In this document: positions 23,801-32,017 of the stretch, piece by piece | Numbering within the stretch: the first letter of the stretch is position 1 | How the letters are laid out: each line of letters opens with the position of its first letter | Origin: a virus | DNA: 43,203 nt | Reading direction: 5' to 3' (one strand) | Virus record (IMG/VR): IMGVR_UViG_3300035187_004050 | Location: 1-43,203 of that record | Position numbers and translations under genes: made by a program | The notes under the pieces: generated by a model | Databases searched by the model: none | What the model was told of the DNA's origin: nothing | Seen by the model: the letters and a program-made list of their open reading frames with translations, nothing else

Positions 23801-26800
23801 GAAGAAATTCCCCAGCGTCTGCTTAACGCCCTCAACCGGATAAGGGCTCCGTGCGAACTGCACGTTTTCCATCTTGTTCATCAAGCTTGCGGGATTAACG
23901 TCCAGGAACTCCACCGCCTGCGCGGTCTGCCATTCAGCCTCGCGGAACTTCTGCCGAACAGAATCAACCATTTCTTTCACACGAAGAACCTGGCCCATTT
24001 TGTTCTTATCCCCACTAAGTTTCCAATACATCCTGGCGTGCTTCAACGCATCCTGCACACGGCGGATGGTGTTTTCAACAATAGTGCGAATCGGTTTTGG
24101 CAACAACAGCAACGCTTTAATCGGCTTGTTAGCCTGCGCGGCACTTGTCACCATCATCGCATGCGCGTTCGCCATCCACTCTTCTGGCTCGAGATTTCCC
24201 AACACATCCCGCACGCCGTCAAGATTCTTCATCTCTTTCGGCAGGTAGAGCTCCCGGATAATTTCTTCAACGTCCCTCAAAACTGCTGGGTCATTGCCTT
24301 TTACCCAGGCGATTGCTTCGTCAAACATTTGCTTGGTTTCTGGACCGTATTCTCCACGCATGGCTTTGCCAAAGGCTATGTGGCCCATTTCGTGGGCGAG
24401 GACGTAGCTCATGGCCTTGGTCTTGTTTGGACCCTGGAAGGCTTTAGTGGAGAAGAACGCTTGGGCGATGTCTTTGAAGGAGGCTCCGTAGACGGTTCCG
24501 CCCTCTGCCATTTGCACATCCCAGGGGCCTTTAACGCGTTCGACGCCACCACGGCGCTCAATAGACAGCTTAACGCGCTCAGCGGTAGCGCTTTTGTCCA
24601 GTGAAGACCAAGGCTTAGTGAGATCAAGTTCCTTGTCTGCAATGGTGAAGTCGTTGTTATTTTTATCTTTTCCGTTAAAAACGAAGCCCTTACCGTCAAA
24701 CTCATTAATACCAATTAAGCGCGTCGGCAGTCCAGTATTTTTATTAATCGCTGTAACGGCATGCTTAAACCGTGTTCTGTCATCTTCTCGGAGATACTTA
24801 TCGGCAAAGCCAGGAAACAGGTCAGTCGCTTTGGCGAACTGAGCACCTTCGCCAGTAGTTCCAGCCATACTTCCAAACCTGGCTTCCCCCGCAGCAAACA
24901 TCTGCGTGATCCTGACAAAATCATCCACCGTCGCAGGAATTTCACCTTCCAGCACGCCAGCTTCTCTTGCCCAGGCGGTGGCGAATTCTTTAATTGGAAG
25001 TGGCTGGCCGGTTGTGAAGTGAATCGTCAACGGGTCAATGTCATTCGCCGCAAGTTGTGGAAAACCCTTTGCCTTCCATTCCTTCGCCAGTGCAAGGTTC
25101 TTTTCCCGCACTCCAAACGGCATGTTTGCAAACCTTGCTGCCGCGTCTGCTGGGCTAAGCTCAACGCCAACTTTCTTCGCAAGCGCGACCATGAAATCAC
25201 GAGCAAGATTTTGATCCTGCGCCGTCTGACTAATTTCCGGAGTGTCTTCCTCATCAAGCTCGCGAGTGATTTCTTCCACAATCAGCTCCTGCATCGCTTC
25301 TTCGCGGGCAGGCTCGCTAGCTGTGTCAACCTCTTCAATCGCAGCTTCCATTTCAGCGATTGCGTCTGGGGTAATTTCTTCGTTGAGCGGAACAGTTTTA
25401 AGCTGGCTACTAGCTTCAACGCGTTCATCAAGAGTCTTCAGGCCTGCTTGGAACTTCAGCAGTTTTTGCGTGAGCGGAAGCGGAGCATGCTCAGTGGCAA
25501 CCTTGCTCAGCCAATTCAAACCCTTAGCTCGGTTAGCTGGGTCGATCATTTGACTGGCGATAATAAAAAAGCGGTCGTCGTCGGTTGGTTTTAGAGCTTT
25601 TCCAGCGATCAGAATGCGTTCTTCCATCGTGGCATTCTTGTCTACAGTCGCTTTAGAAGCACCGACAGGACGACCACCTTTAGGCTTTTCTCTCGCCGGT
25701 GTATCAACTGCTTTTGCCGCAGCAACGCGTTCTTCCACGGCAGCTTTCAAAGGATCGGCTGCTTTTGCGGCAAGCTTTTCAGCTTCAAGCTTAGCCCAAT
25801 TAGCGGCACGCTGTTCTGCTCTGCTCAAAGTAGCGACTTTGCGAGTAGCGTTAACGTTAGCCTCGCGAACAGTCTGACCTTCAGCCTTCGCTTCTTTAGC
25901 AGCCTTCTTCTGCGCCTTCACCACTTTCGGAAACTTCCCAGTCGCAAGCAGGCTCGCCGTGATCAGCTCATACCGGTCGTCGATCGAGCCTTCGAATTTC
26001 CCAGTCAACGCGTTGTTGTGTTCTTCCCACAACTTCGGAAACTCCGGCACAAAGTTCTCACCCTGCGCGATTTCCATATGTTTCATGCGGATGAGCTTAA
26101 TCGCGTTGTCAGACAGCTTAGTGCCCAACGCTTGCTGGTATTGCTCAACCGTGCGTTGCTCCACAGGAGTGCTGAGCAGCGTGTCTGGCAGCTTCAAGTC
26201 TTCCTCAACAAGCCCCATGACAGAATCTAAGTTAGCGTCGCTTTTCGCAATACGACTCAAATTCCCACCCTTGACCTTGTTGATTTGCTTCAGCTTCTGC
26301 GCATATTCTTGCACGAGCGTCTTTGCTGGGTCAAAACCAATTACCGAGGGGTTCTGCATCAAGACCTTTGGATCAATGCCGGTCAGAACGTCAGGGAGCG
26401 CTGAGTTAACTTCACGAAGCTTACTCCAGGTGTTCTGGAAATTCTCCGCTTCAAGCTTAACCGCAGTGCGGTGACCTTCCATCGTTGCGGCGACTTCGTT
26501 GTTTTTGGAGATGAAACGGCCGATGTCCACACCAAGTTCAGCTTCTTTTTGAAACTTAGCGAGACTGTTGTCGATGGCTTCAAGAGACTCGCGTGTAACT
26601 TCGCCACGGGTTTTCTCCGCGTTGATTTGTGCCTGCGTTGGCTTGAGCGGAGCATCTGTTGGTTCCCACGCAAACCTAGTCTTCGTGAAGTTCGGAATAT
26701 CCGCAGCCATGAACGGAATGTTCGAGGCGAGGTTGGCGAAGAGATAATCCTTGTTCAGCACCGCGTCTGGGCCTTGCTGAACGATGTCAAGCCCTGTAAA

Positions 26801-27526
26801 GCCGACGTTAGCAAGCGCTTCACCAGCCACGTAGCCAAGGGCTTTGTCACGGAAGGTATCGACGGTCTCACCGAGAACCTGCCTGGAAAGCCCAGTCGCA
26901 GCGTCAGTGACTGTGTGCGTAGCGGGAGCGAGGACATTCTTGCCCTGCATGAAGCCAGCTTTGTTCAAGAAAGACCCTGGAGTCGCAGCACTGCGAAGGA
27001 CGGCTTTAGAACCGACTTCCGACAACTTACCACCAACATAAGGCGCAACACCGCCGATAATCGCGTCGCTCACATTGCCCGATTTACCGTAGGCGTCGAA
27101 AGCAGACAGGCCGGAAGTAAGCGCAAGGCCGGCCTTACCACCTACCACAGCGCCGGGAGGCCCAGCGGTGGCGAGACCAATAGCTCCACCAGCTACCATA
27201 GGAACAAAGTTAAGCACTTGTCGTGGGAGTTCTCTACCCGCCGCGCGACTAGCCTCCGGTGTCACACCAAACTGATCGCCCACCCAGCCAAATGCTTCCG
27301 CAGTCCAATCGTCAACTGGGCCACTTTGAATAGCCTCATCCACATTTGCGCTCCAGCCGCGGATCATGTTCTTCCACGCGGGAGAATCTGCAACTTCTTG
27401 GTAAGACGGATCGCCAGTTGCGCTCGCGCCGATTTTAGCAAAGTCAGCCAAGGAGCTCTCCTGCGGAAGGAGGCCCTTGGCTTTTGCAGCTTCGTGCTGG
27501 CGTTGGATTGTGAGAAAGTCGGGCAT
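20810..27526 (-). CDS. Giant virion/ejection-type protein with zincin motif
   Basis: A 2,238-residue protein, by far the largest here and last in the late operon. Residues about 107-165 are Gly/Ala-rich and hydrophobic, suitable for membrane interaction. A zinc-metallopeptidase signature HEMGH (1045-1049) lies in a helix. The segment around residue 500-620 is Ala/Lys-rich and helical. The C-terminal 450 residues resemble terminal domains of large polyvalent phage proteins (AKKKGLSHDEAVKSAALFE, then GYMVYALSSYVRGRFTDLAR). By size, position after connector genes and lack of a tape measure, it is probably packaged and ejected with DNA. Peptidase activity is inferred from the motif only. Confidence 0.75.
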   Translation of the reverse strand: MPDFLTIQRQHEAAKAKGLLPQESSLADFAKIGASATGDPSYQEVADSPAWKNMIRGWSANVDEAIQSGPVDDWTAEAFGWVGDQFGVTPEASRAAGRELPRQVLNFVPMVAGGAIGLATAGPPGAVVGGKAGLALTSGLSAFDAYGKSGNVSDAIIGGVAPYVGGKLSEVGSKAVLRSAATPGSFLNKAGFMQGKNVLAPATHTVTDAATGLSRQVLGETVDTFRDKALGYVAGEALANVGFTGLDIVQQGPDAVLNKDYLFANLASNIPFMAADIPNFTKTRFAWEPTDAPLKPTQAQINAEKTRGEVTRESLEAIDNSLAKFQKEAELGVDIGRFISKNNEVAATMEGHRTAVKLEAENFQNTWSKLREVNSALPDVLTGIDPKVLMQNPSVIGFDPAKTLVQEYAQKLKQINKVKGGNLSRIAKSDANLDSVMGLVEEDLKLPDTLLSTPVEQRTVEQYQQALGTKLSDNAIKLIRMKHMEIAQGENFVPEFPKLWEEHNNALTGKFEGSIDDRYELITASLLATGKFPKVVKAQKKAAKEAKAEGQTVREANVNATRKVATLSRAEQRAANWAKLEAEKLAAKAADPLKAAVEERVAAAKAVDTPAREKPKGGRPVGASKATVDKNATMEERILIAGKALKPTDDDRFFIIASQMIDPANRAKGLNWLSKVATEHAPLPLTQKLLKFQAGLKTLDERVEASSQLKTVPLNEEITPDAIAEMEAAIEEVDTASEPAREEAMQELIVEEITRELDEEDTPEISQTAQDQNLARDFMVALAKKVGVELSPADAAARFANMPFGVREKNLALAKEWKAKGFPQLAANDIDPLTIHFTTGQPLPIKEFATAWAREAGVLEGEIPATVDDFVRITQMFAAGEARFGSMAGTTGEGAQFAKATDLFPGFADKYLREDDRTRFKHAVTAINKNTGLPTRLIGINEFDGKGFVFNGKDKNNNDFTIADKELDLTKPWSSLDKSATAERVKLSIERRGGVERVKGPWDVQMAEGGTVYGASFKDIAQAFFSTKAFQGPNKTKAMSYVLAHEMGHIAFGKAMRGEYGPETKQMFDEAIAWVKGNDPAVLRDVEEIIRELYLPKEMKNLDGVRDVLGNLEPEEWMANAHAMMVTSAAQANKPIKALLLLPKPIRTIVENTIRRVQDALKHARMYWKLSGDKNKMGQVLRVKEMVDSVRQKFREAEWQTAQAVEFLDVNPASLMNKMENVQFARSPYPVEGVKQTLGNFFNNATQGLGGFMATYRSFIEPGFKLLNSGNAVTEQVSESLTPIFGHKGATDNIVVDKSLPWFKLANSKPLYDLTKRINLEAQDSKVSAIVQNPDGTVSFNWLAMSPEHRAEVKMYNPDQQKAMAQFLMQKEQSTRLTQKHNVEHETNKARMFAVNLVTRMKSFDQGAEPVLRHKEARVVAEKLFDAVQAGDQVAMKEAMARFTDPNEARKLVEIIQDKQATLGGLAKHYAESPNFQSLRRFKPIIQRYTDANGESKVLDFNKGSEALAMRKELEAKGWKAVGEPITRDFDKKYKSEFTVDSKVVDLLESKEGRLKDLIDSMDIDPADRDALLGESSFLADVLREAKSNDIYLPGVKRRISGGPEHLDMLEQHLTYTQAAHKVGYMTALGEELKYHMNNPELKDQLREKTQFMEFYKQAKESDPKFWRIVNKANAVWHIGFNLPGHLAELFQPLQTHIHEAVYQGHSMLTALRTTVGAEKSAAGVIAKLLKSKIGYHDDAAIWENWPDKDEAAMLKVNWRRSLTQPLQEVYQQVGVNQETLRGIAQDREMLSPSKILTKPLNMYSNAAMGLYSVFTQHNNLVGLLTGYRLAKKKGLSHDEAVKSAALFELTANNSGGRTERPVYFGKLGSAGYMVYALSSYVRGRFTDLARYYRHGFDKVNFPELDQSDRRAARTAFATMISGQLAAAGILGFPFIGAGIALMEDLTGDEIKGNGLKALNEMTDDPLLTQALSYGVMSSMAESLGIPADLHSRFALGGFMGVNAYDGVSAASVLGPTASMVNSMWKMGKALVQEKDLGAAFKAGGPGGIKRMAEALSQEFQAENPDANLPMAMAGFRSGAMFKNKEMERIISKTNEAAQNDMRLAAKRVEESLMLGPEIAQKTLMREANLLIDQRLEGRGRQVALKDMMGNLRQRIALQKVKEQMPSDIRGKATAQTAGSISDIAQAIGYQPPPAGNVEQEQIMRSIYRQLGAQRSPASMRRAKERQMELEAQPGLFY

Positions 27527-27530
27527 AAGC

Positions 27531-28463
27531 TTACATTACTGGAAATGAGAACGGTTCCTTACCGCGCTGGTGCGCAGGAGTAACTGGCGTTTGCGGTGCT
27601 AGACCATTAAGGAATTTCATCAGTTCTTCTTGCAAGTTGAGATACTGGCCCGGGGCATAAGGCGCGTTTGCTGTTGGATTGGGAATCGGCATCCCAGAAT
27701 TAGTAAAATCAGGAAGCTGACCCATCAGCATATTTTGTTCCGCTGGCATAACGGCTGGCTGCTGCACTTGTGGCATAGGCTTAGCCGGAGCGCCACCAGC
27801 AAACAAAGAGTCAAATTCCTGGTTAGACGCGGCTGGCGTTGAAGCCACTCGTGGGGCTGTTGCAGGAGCCTGATTGATACCAGGACCATACTTCAACTCT
27901 TGCCTGTCCATCGCATCGTCCAAAAAGCTTCGCAGAGGAATCTTTTTACCCGTTATTGGATCGGTCGTCGTTGCCATAGGACGCGCTTCACCCGGTTGAA
28001 AGAAAGAGACACTCCCCGTTCCATACTTGGAACTTGGTGCGGCCACTGGCATTCCTTGTCGAGCCTTAGCCTCCGCCACAGCAGAACGGGCAGCTTCCTG
28101 CGCGTTGTTGCGAATTTGAGTCTGCTCAGTGTTGACGCGATTTTGCCGTGTAGCAACTTGCTCAGGTGAGTTGTTTTCATCCCACCATTTCATACCCTGG
28201 CCCATTTTACCAGGCTGGTCTGCGTTTGGATTCCTATACCCACGATTAGGCACAGGCATGGATTGGAACAGCTGAATCATATCCTTCGCAGACAAAATCC
28301 CAGCAGGAGCTTGACGCTTTTGCTGCCCTTGCCTACGCTCTTTACTGCGCTTGGTATTAACGCGAGCAACAACTTTCCCGCGCTTAGCCTGCTTAAGCCC
28401 GGCTTGAGATGCTTTGCCGACAGCGCCGGCGACAGAGGATGAAATAGAGTCAAAAGGAAACAT
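27531..28463 (-). CDS. Gln/Pro-rich probable virion protein
   Basis: A 310-residue protein ending 5 bp before the giant gene. The N-terminal 60 residues are basic (KQAKRGKVVARVNTKRSKERR); the rest is rich in Pro, Gln and Ala and mostly disordered. No family recognised. Position between connector candidates and the ejection-type protein suggests an internal virion or tail component. Confidence 0.6.
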   Translation of the reverse strand: MFPFDSISSSVAGAVGKASQAGLKQAKRGKVVARVNTKRSKERRQGQQKRQAPAGILSAKDMIQLFQSMPVPNRGYRNPNADQPGKMGQGMKWWDENNSPEQVATRQNRVNTEQTQIRNNAQEAARSAVAEAKARQGMPVAAPSSKYGTGSVSFFQPGEARPMATTTDPITGKKIPLRSFLDDAMDRQELKYGPGINQAPATAPRVASTPAASNQEFDSLFAGGAPAKPMPQVQQPAVMPAEQNMLMGQLPDFTNSGMPIPNPTANAPYAPGQYLNLQEELMKFLNGLAPQTPVTPAHQRGKEPFSFPVM

Positions 28464-28481
28464 TGGAAAGGTGGGTAAAGG

Positions 28482-28877
28482 TTATTGACCGAGCTGAGAC
28501 ATAAAGGCCTGGGCTTTTGCGCGTTCTTCAGCCATAGGATCAACAGGCTGCTGCATTTGCACTCCACGAAGCTGAATACCTTGTTGCGCAAGATACTGAA
28601 GCAGCGCAGTTGGATCTTGGAACCCTTCCGCGTTTTCAGTGCGGCTTAGAGCGGAGATGATGGCGTTCTGCTCTTGCTGCTTCAAAGCGGCCTGTTGTGC
28701 GGCAAACTGTTCGTCATACCGCTGCCCTTGCATCGCAAGCTGTTCTTGTTCAAGCCCAAAGTTGCGATCCTGGTTCGCCTGCTGTTGGACTTGCTGGTTT
28801 TGACTGAGCGCAAACTGCAAAATCTGCATCATTTGCGCCATTGGATCATAGGCGGGTTGCTGTCTTTGGGGAAACAT
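28482..28877 (-). CDS. Gln-rich helical probable virion protein
   Basis: A 131-residue protein with very high glutamine content and a long helical centre (LEQEQLAMQGQRYDEQF, AAQQAALKQQEQN). Likely coiled coil. Together with its neighbours it forms a run of Q-rich small late proteins. Function unknown. Confidence 0.6.
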   Translation of the reverse strand: MFPQRQQPAYDPMAQMMQILQFALSQNQQVQQQANQDRNFGLEQEQLAMQGQRYDEQFAAQQAALKQQEQNAIISALSRTENAEGFQDPTALLQYLAQQGIQLRGVQMQQPVDPMAEERAKAQAFMSQLGQ

Positions 28878-28881
28878 AAAA

Positions 28882-29274
28882 TTACCGGGTTAGAATATTG
28901 CCACTAAGGTCACGACGGCGTTGAACACCGCGGATTTTACTGCCCATTATTGGCTCTCCAAAAGAGTTCAAACGTAGTTCCTCTTGGTAAGGATTCCACG
29001 GGTTGGGCTGTTGTGGTTGCTGCTGCCCAGGGAATAGTGACTCCATCCAGCCAGGTTGCATTTGTGGCGGTGGCGTTTCTTGCATTTCTGGCTGAATAGC
29101 ACCAAAAGGCTGCACGAAGTTGTTAGCCAACTGCTGGTTATCCGCATGGAAGGCATTAAGCCCGCCACCGCCAGCACTGCCCATCATGCGCTTGTTCTGC
29201 ACGCCGAGGACTTTATTCCCCATGAAGGGTTGACCGAAAGAATTTAGCCGTTGGCCGTAAGAGTTAGTAGCCAT
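28882..29274 (-). CDS. Probable virion protein with internal repeat
   Basis: A 130-residue protein. A 21-residue segment near the N-terminus (9-29) recurs at 101-121 with 14 identities; both copies read RLNSFG-x-P-x-MG-x-K-x-x-GVQ and end in basic residues. The middle is Gln/Pro-rich (QQQPQQPNPW). Duplicated short docking motifs separated by a flexible linker are consistent with binding two copies of a partner, but no partner is known. Confidence 0.6.
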   Translation of the reverse strand: MATNSYGQRLNSFGQPFMGNKVLGVQNKRMMGSAGGGGLNAFHADNQQLANNFVQPFGAIQPEMQETPPPQMQPGWMESLFPGQQQPQQPNPWNPYQEELRLNSFGEPIMGSKIRGVQRRRDLSGNILTR

Positions 29275-29276
29275 AA

Positions 29277-30035
29277 TTAAAGAGGTTCTAGAAATTGACT
29301 TGCGTCGGTTGAGTCTTCATCAGTTGCGATAAGCTGCGCAAGGGCACGCTCAACGTCTTTTGTTGGGGGCGGAAGGTTGCCTTCAACATTTCCGACAAAC
29401 TTTTCGATCAGTTTGTTAGCCTCCACGATGCCCTGGAGCATAAGGTATTCTTCACCGTTTTCAGTGAACCAGTCATCGTCTGTGCTAGCGGTCCAGCTAG
29501 GCCACCAAAAGCACGCGTCCACGGTAAGGATTTGGTTTGAGGTAGGAACAGGGTGAAGAGAAACCTTTTGCCCGTTCAAAATTACATAAGTTTGACCCAA
29601 AAGGGGATCGTCATATCCAGTAGCCACAGTCCCTGGATAGCGTTCAATGCTTCTTGGACTCGAGTAGTCAAGAGAAGCCTGGGCTTTTACTTTGGTGTCT
29701 TTATCCGTAGCGCGGAGAATCGTGTCATTTCCATATTCCCCACCGGCGATACCATCACTTCCACGAAGATACCAGTTTTTAACCTTTCTCACTTTCTGCG
29801 TTCCAGCATCCCACCAAGTGATGCCAGACGTCCAGTTAGCGCCTGTGGCACCGACAGTGTAGTAGCCCCCTTTCAAACAGGCCGCAAAATCATGTTCTCG
29901 CTCCGCAGATTTGCGGGCGTTGTTAAGTGCGACAAGCAGCAGATCAACTTGATCCGCACCGGTGCCTTTTACAAACGAGGACGCTTCTTTGTGAAGATAC
30001 GCCGCGATTAATGTTTTGAGTTGACCTATTTTCAT
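29277..30035 (-). CDS. Putative head-tail connector (adaptor) protein
   Basis: A 252-residue late protein. The helical N-terminus (LLLVALNNARKSAEREHDFAACL) followed by a beta-rich middle and a helical end (EANKLIEKFVGNVEG) is reminiscent of adaptor or tail-tubular proteins of short-tailed phages. It follows the coat protein genes in order. The assignment is from position and general character, not from a firm motif. Confidence 0.5.
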   Translation of the reverse strand: MKIGQLKTLIAAYLHKEASSFVKGTGADQVDLLLVALNNARKSAEREHDFAACLKGGYYTVGATGANWTSGITWWDAGTQKVRKVKNWYLRGSDGIAGGEYGNDTILRATDKDTKVKAQASLDYSSPRSIERYPGTVATGYDDPLLGQTYVILNGQKVSLHPVPTSNQILTVDACFWWPSWTASTDDDWFTENGEEYLMLQGIVEANKLIEKFVGNVEGNLPPPTKDVERALAQLIATDEDSTDASQFLEPL

Positions 30036-30060
30036 GGGGGCTACTACAAGTTGTCAGCGA

Positions 30061-30240
30061 TTAATAGCGACTTGCGCCACCTTTACCGTAAGACTTGCTC
30101 TTGCCGGTAAAGGATTTGCCAGTTTCATGACTCTTCTGCGTGCGCGGGTCTTCGCGGGCGTAGGGGTCGAGCATTTTCGTGTCTTTCACGTCCACCGCGC
30201 GGGGTGGATCACTTTCGTAGCCTTTGGATGGGAGTGCCAT
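30061..30240 (-). CDS. 59-residue basic late protein
   Basis: ATG at 30240 reading leftward to TAA at 30061-30063. The protein is small, hydrophilic and ends in a Gly/Lys/Ser-rich tail (GKSFTGKSKSYGKGGASRY). It fills the gap between the 111-residue and 252-residue late genes. No family recognised. Confidence 0.5.
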   Translation of the reverse strand: MALPSKGYESDPPRAVDVKDTKMLDPYAREDPRTQKSHETGKSFTGKSKSYGKGGASRY

Positions 30241-30258
30241 ATTGGTTTTGTTTGGGTG

Positions 30259-30594
30259 TTAGAGTCCTTCGACGACCAGCCTGAAGGTTCCAGACACATC
30301 CGCCGGGTCGTCGCGGGTCGCATCTGTGGCTTGCGCCGGGTTGTAGAAGAACAACTTCGTGCCAGCGTAGCTCGGAGCGGTTGGAAGCGCGAGCGCGTCG
30401 TCACTTTTCTGAGCCATACTAGAGCGAAGAATCTTCTGAAAGCCAAGTTGATCAGCTGCGATGAAGTTTGTTGCTCCACCCTGGGAGGAGAGAACAATTT
30501 CAAGCTGCAGGGTTTTCAACGCAGGGGACGTGGTTGGGGACATGAATCCCTTAAGCACGGTCAATGTCGTTGCCGATTTTACGAATGCAGCCAT
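30259..30594 (-). CDS. Small late protein next to the coat gene
   Basis: A 111-residue, probably beta-rich protein starting 1 bp after the coat protein stop. Size and position fit a head decoration or head-completion protein, but no motif proves this. Confidence 0.5.
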   Translation of the reverse strand: MAAFVKSATTLTVLKGFMSPTTSPALKTLQLEIVLSSQGGATNFIAADQLGFQKILRSSMAQKSDDALALPTAPSYAGTKLFFYNPAQATDATRDDPADVSGTFRLVVEGL

Positions 30595-30595
30595 A

Positions 30596-31993
30596 TTAGA
30601 ACGTCAGTGAAGTAACGCCCTCCACGTAGAGATGGTTTTCTGGGAACTTGCACTGAAGCCCGCCTTCACCAAGCCACTCATCGCGGCGGCAATCTTCATC
30701 AGGAAGCTGACGGTTAGCGAGAAGGGTGAGCTCACGGTCGGTGAGATCGCGCCACTCAAGGCAAGGAACGTCAACCACAAACGCACTTTGGTTGTGCTGA
30801 GTGCGGTTCCACATCGGATGGGTCTTAAGGACCAATTCACCCCAAGGGCTCGTCCAGCGAGTGATGCTCATGCCGTAGGAATCTTCTTTGGTCTGCAGAT
30901 TGCGAGTCGTGATAGACTGCGCTTTGCAGTATTTCTGGAAGATGCTCATGAAGCCGTTGCCGCACTGCATGAGTTTTTCGCTCGCGCCGGGGAGTTGATC
31001 CATAAACGCGCGCTCCATGATAATCTCGAACTGCTCGATAGACATCGAACCGTTGATTTTGATGATGCGCTTGTCGTTGTTGGTTTCCCAGTTGACGGCG
31101 GTGAGGTCAATGCCGTTCGGGCGGTAGTCAAAAGCGCCACCGTTTGCTGTGTTGCCTTTTTCCCACTGTTCCAGGAACCACAGCAGACCGCCGGTGAAGC
31201 GGCGCGGGACTGTCTTGCCGCGCTGGTTGGTCACAGTATCCACCTTGCGCACGCCGAAGTAGAGTGCACCTTCCATAGCCTCGCAGATACGGAACATGTT
31301 CTGGCGGGCCATTGTTTTGTAGTGACCAGTTTCGTCCCATTCCATGCCAGCTTTGAGCGCAGTGCCGGTGCTGTCAAAAGCTTCGCGGAAGATCTGAGTG
31401 TAGTTCTCAGGTTCAATTGGAAGCTCAAGACCGCCAGAGCGGGAAGTATCGCCTTCGGGGGCTGCTTTGCCGATGAGGACGACGTCGATGCTTTGTGCGT
31501 CGGTGTCATTGCTCACGCTTGCCACGGAGACTAGAGCCATGACTTTCAGTCGTGTGGTGGAGCCACTGACGACTTCGGTCACGATGCCTTTGAGTTCGAG
31601 GTAAGCGCTAGCAGCCGCGTTTGGCACACGGCGGAGCCAGATCACATCGTCCACGCGGAAACGCTCATTCGAGGTAACGTAGACGTTGTAGACCGTATCG
31701 GCGGTCCAGGTGAACCCGGAGGCCGCGGCAGAAGCGTCGTTGGCTGCGTTGGCGAAAGGGCCAGCACCACCGCCACCAATAGCGCCGGAAGTAATTGTGG
31801 TCGAGGAAACCTGCGTTTGACGGCCTTCATACCAGTCGAACTTGGGTTTATCAGTTTCATTCTTGTCCATCAAGGACAGGAGGTAGAGGAGAGGCGTATT
31901 GCCCCACGGGTATTTCCAGGCGATCTGCCTGAGAGCACGAGCGGAGTAGCTGGACTCCAGATCGGCGGATGAGATGAGATTGAAGAGAGACAT
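30596..31993 (-). CDS. Major capsid protein (SU10/DUF5309-like)
   Basis: A 465-residue protein expected to form the head shell. Features fitting HK97-type coat proteins of the DUF5309/SU10 group: an N-terminal segment with aromatic residues (IAWKYPWGNTPLLYLL), a beta-rich middle, REAFDSTGTALKAGM and a conserved-looking C-terminal part (GNGFMSIFQKY, LEWRDLTDRELTLLA). Directly downstream of the scaffold candidate. The leader on the coding strand reads CCCAAACAAACACA before the ATG. Confidence 0.75.
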   Translation of the reverse strand: MSLFNLISSADLESSYSARALRQIAWKYPWGNTPLLYLLSLMDKNETDKPKFDWYEGRQTQVSSTTITSGAIGGGGAGPFANAANDASAAASGFTWTADTVYNVYVTSNERFRVDDVIWLRRVPNAAASAYLELKGIVTEVVSGSTTRLKVMALVSVASVSNDTDAQSIDVVLIGKAAPEGDTSRSGGLELPIEPENYTQIFREAFDSTGTALKAGMEWDETGHYKTMARQNMFRICEAMEGALYFGVRKVDTVTNQRGKTVPRRFTGGLLWFLEQWEKGNTANGGAFDYRPNGIDLTAVNWETNNDKRIIKINGSMSIEQFEIIMERAFMDQLPGASEKLMQCGNGFMSIFQKYCKAQSITTRNLQTKEDSYGMSITRWTSPWGELVLKTHPMWNRTQHNQSAFVVDVPCLEWRDLTDRELTLLANRQLPDEDCRRDEWLGEGGLQCKFPENHLYVEGVTSLTF

Positions 31994-32017
31994 TGTGTTT
32001 GTTTGGGTTCGTTAACG
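31994..32017 (-). promoter_or_regulatory. A/C-rich AAACAAAC leader of the coat gene
   Basis: On the coding strand the 24 nt between scaffold stop and coat start include AACGTTAACG and then CCCAAACAAACACA just before the ATG. Equivalent leaders precede 40927 (late, minus), 6553 and 12243 (plus). No Shine-Dalgarno is present. Confidence 0.5.

Noticed and set aside
26471-27583. A 370-codon plus-strand frame.
   Set aside because: Shadow of the giant late gene; no domain and opposite to local transcription.
30632-31534. A 300-codon plus-strand frame.
   Set aside because: Shadow of the coat protein gene.
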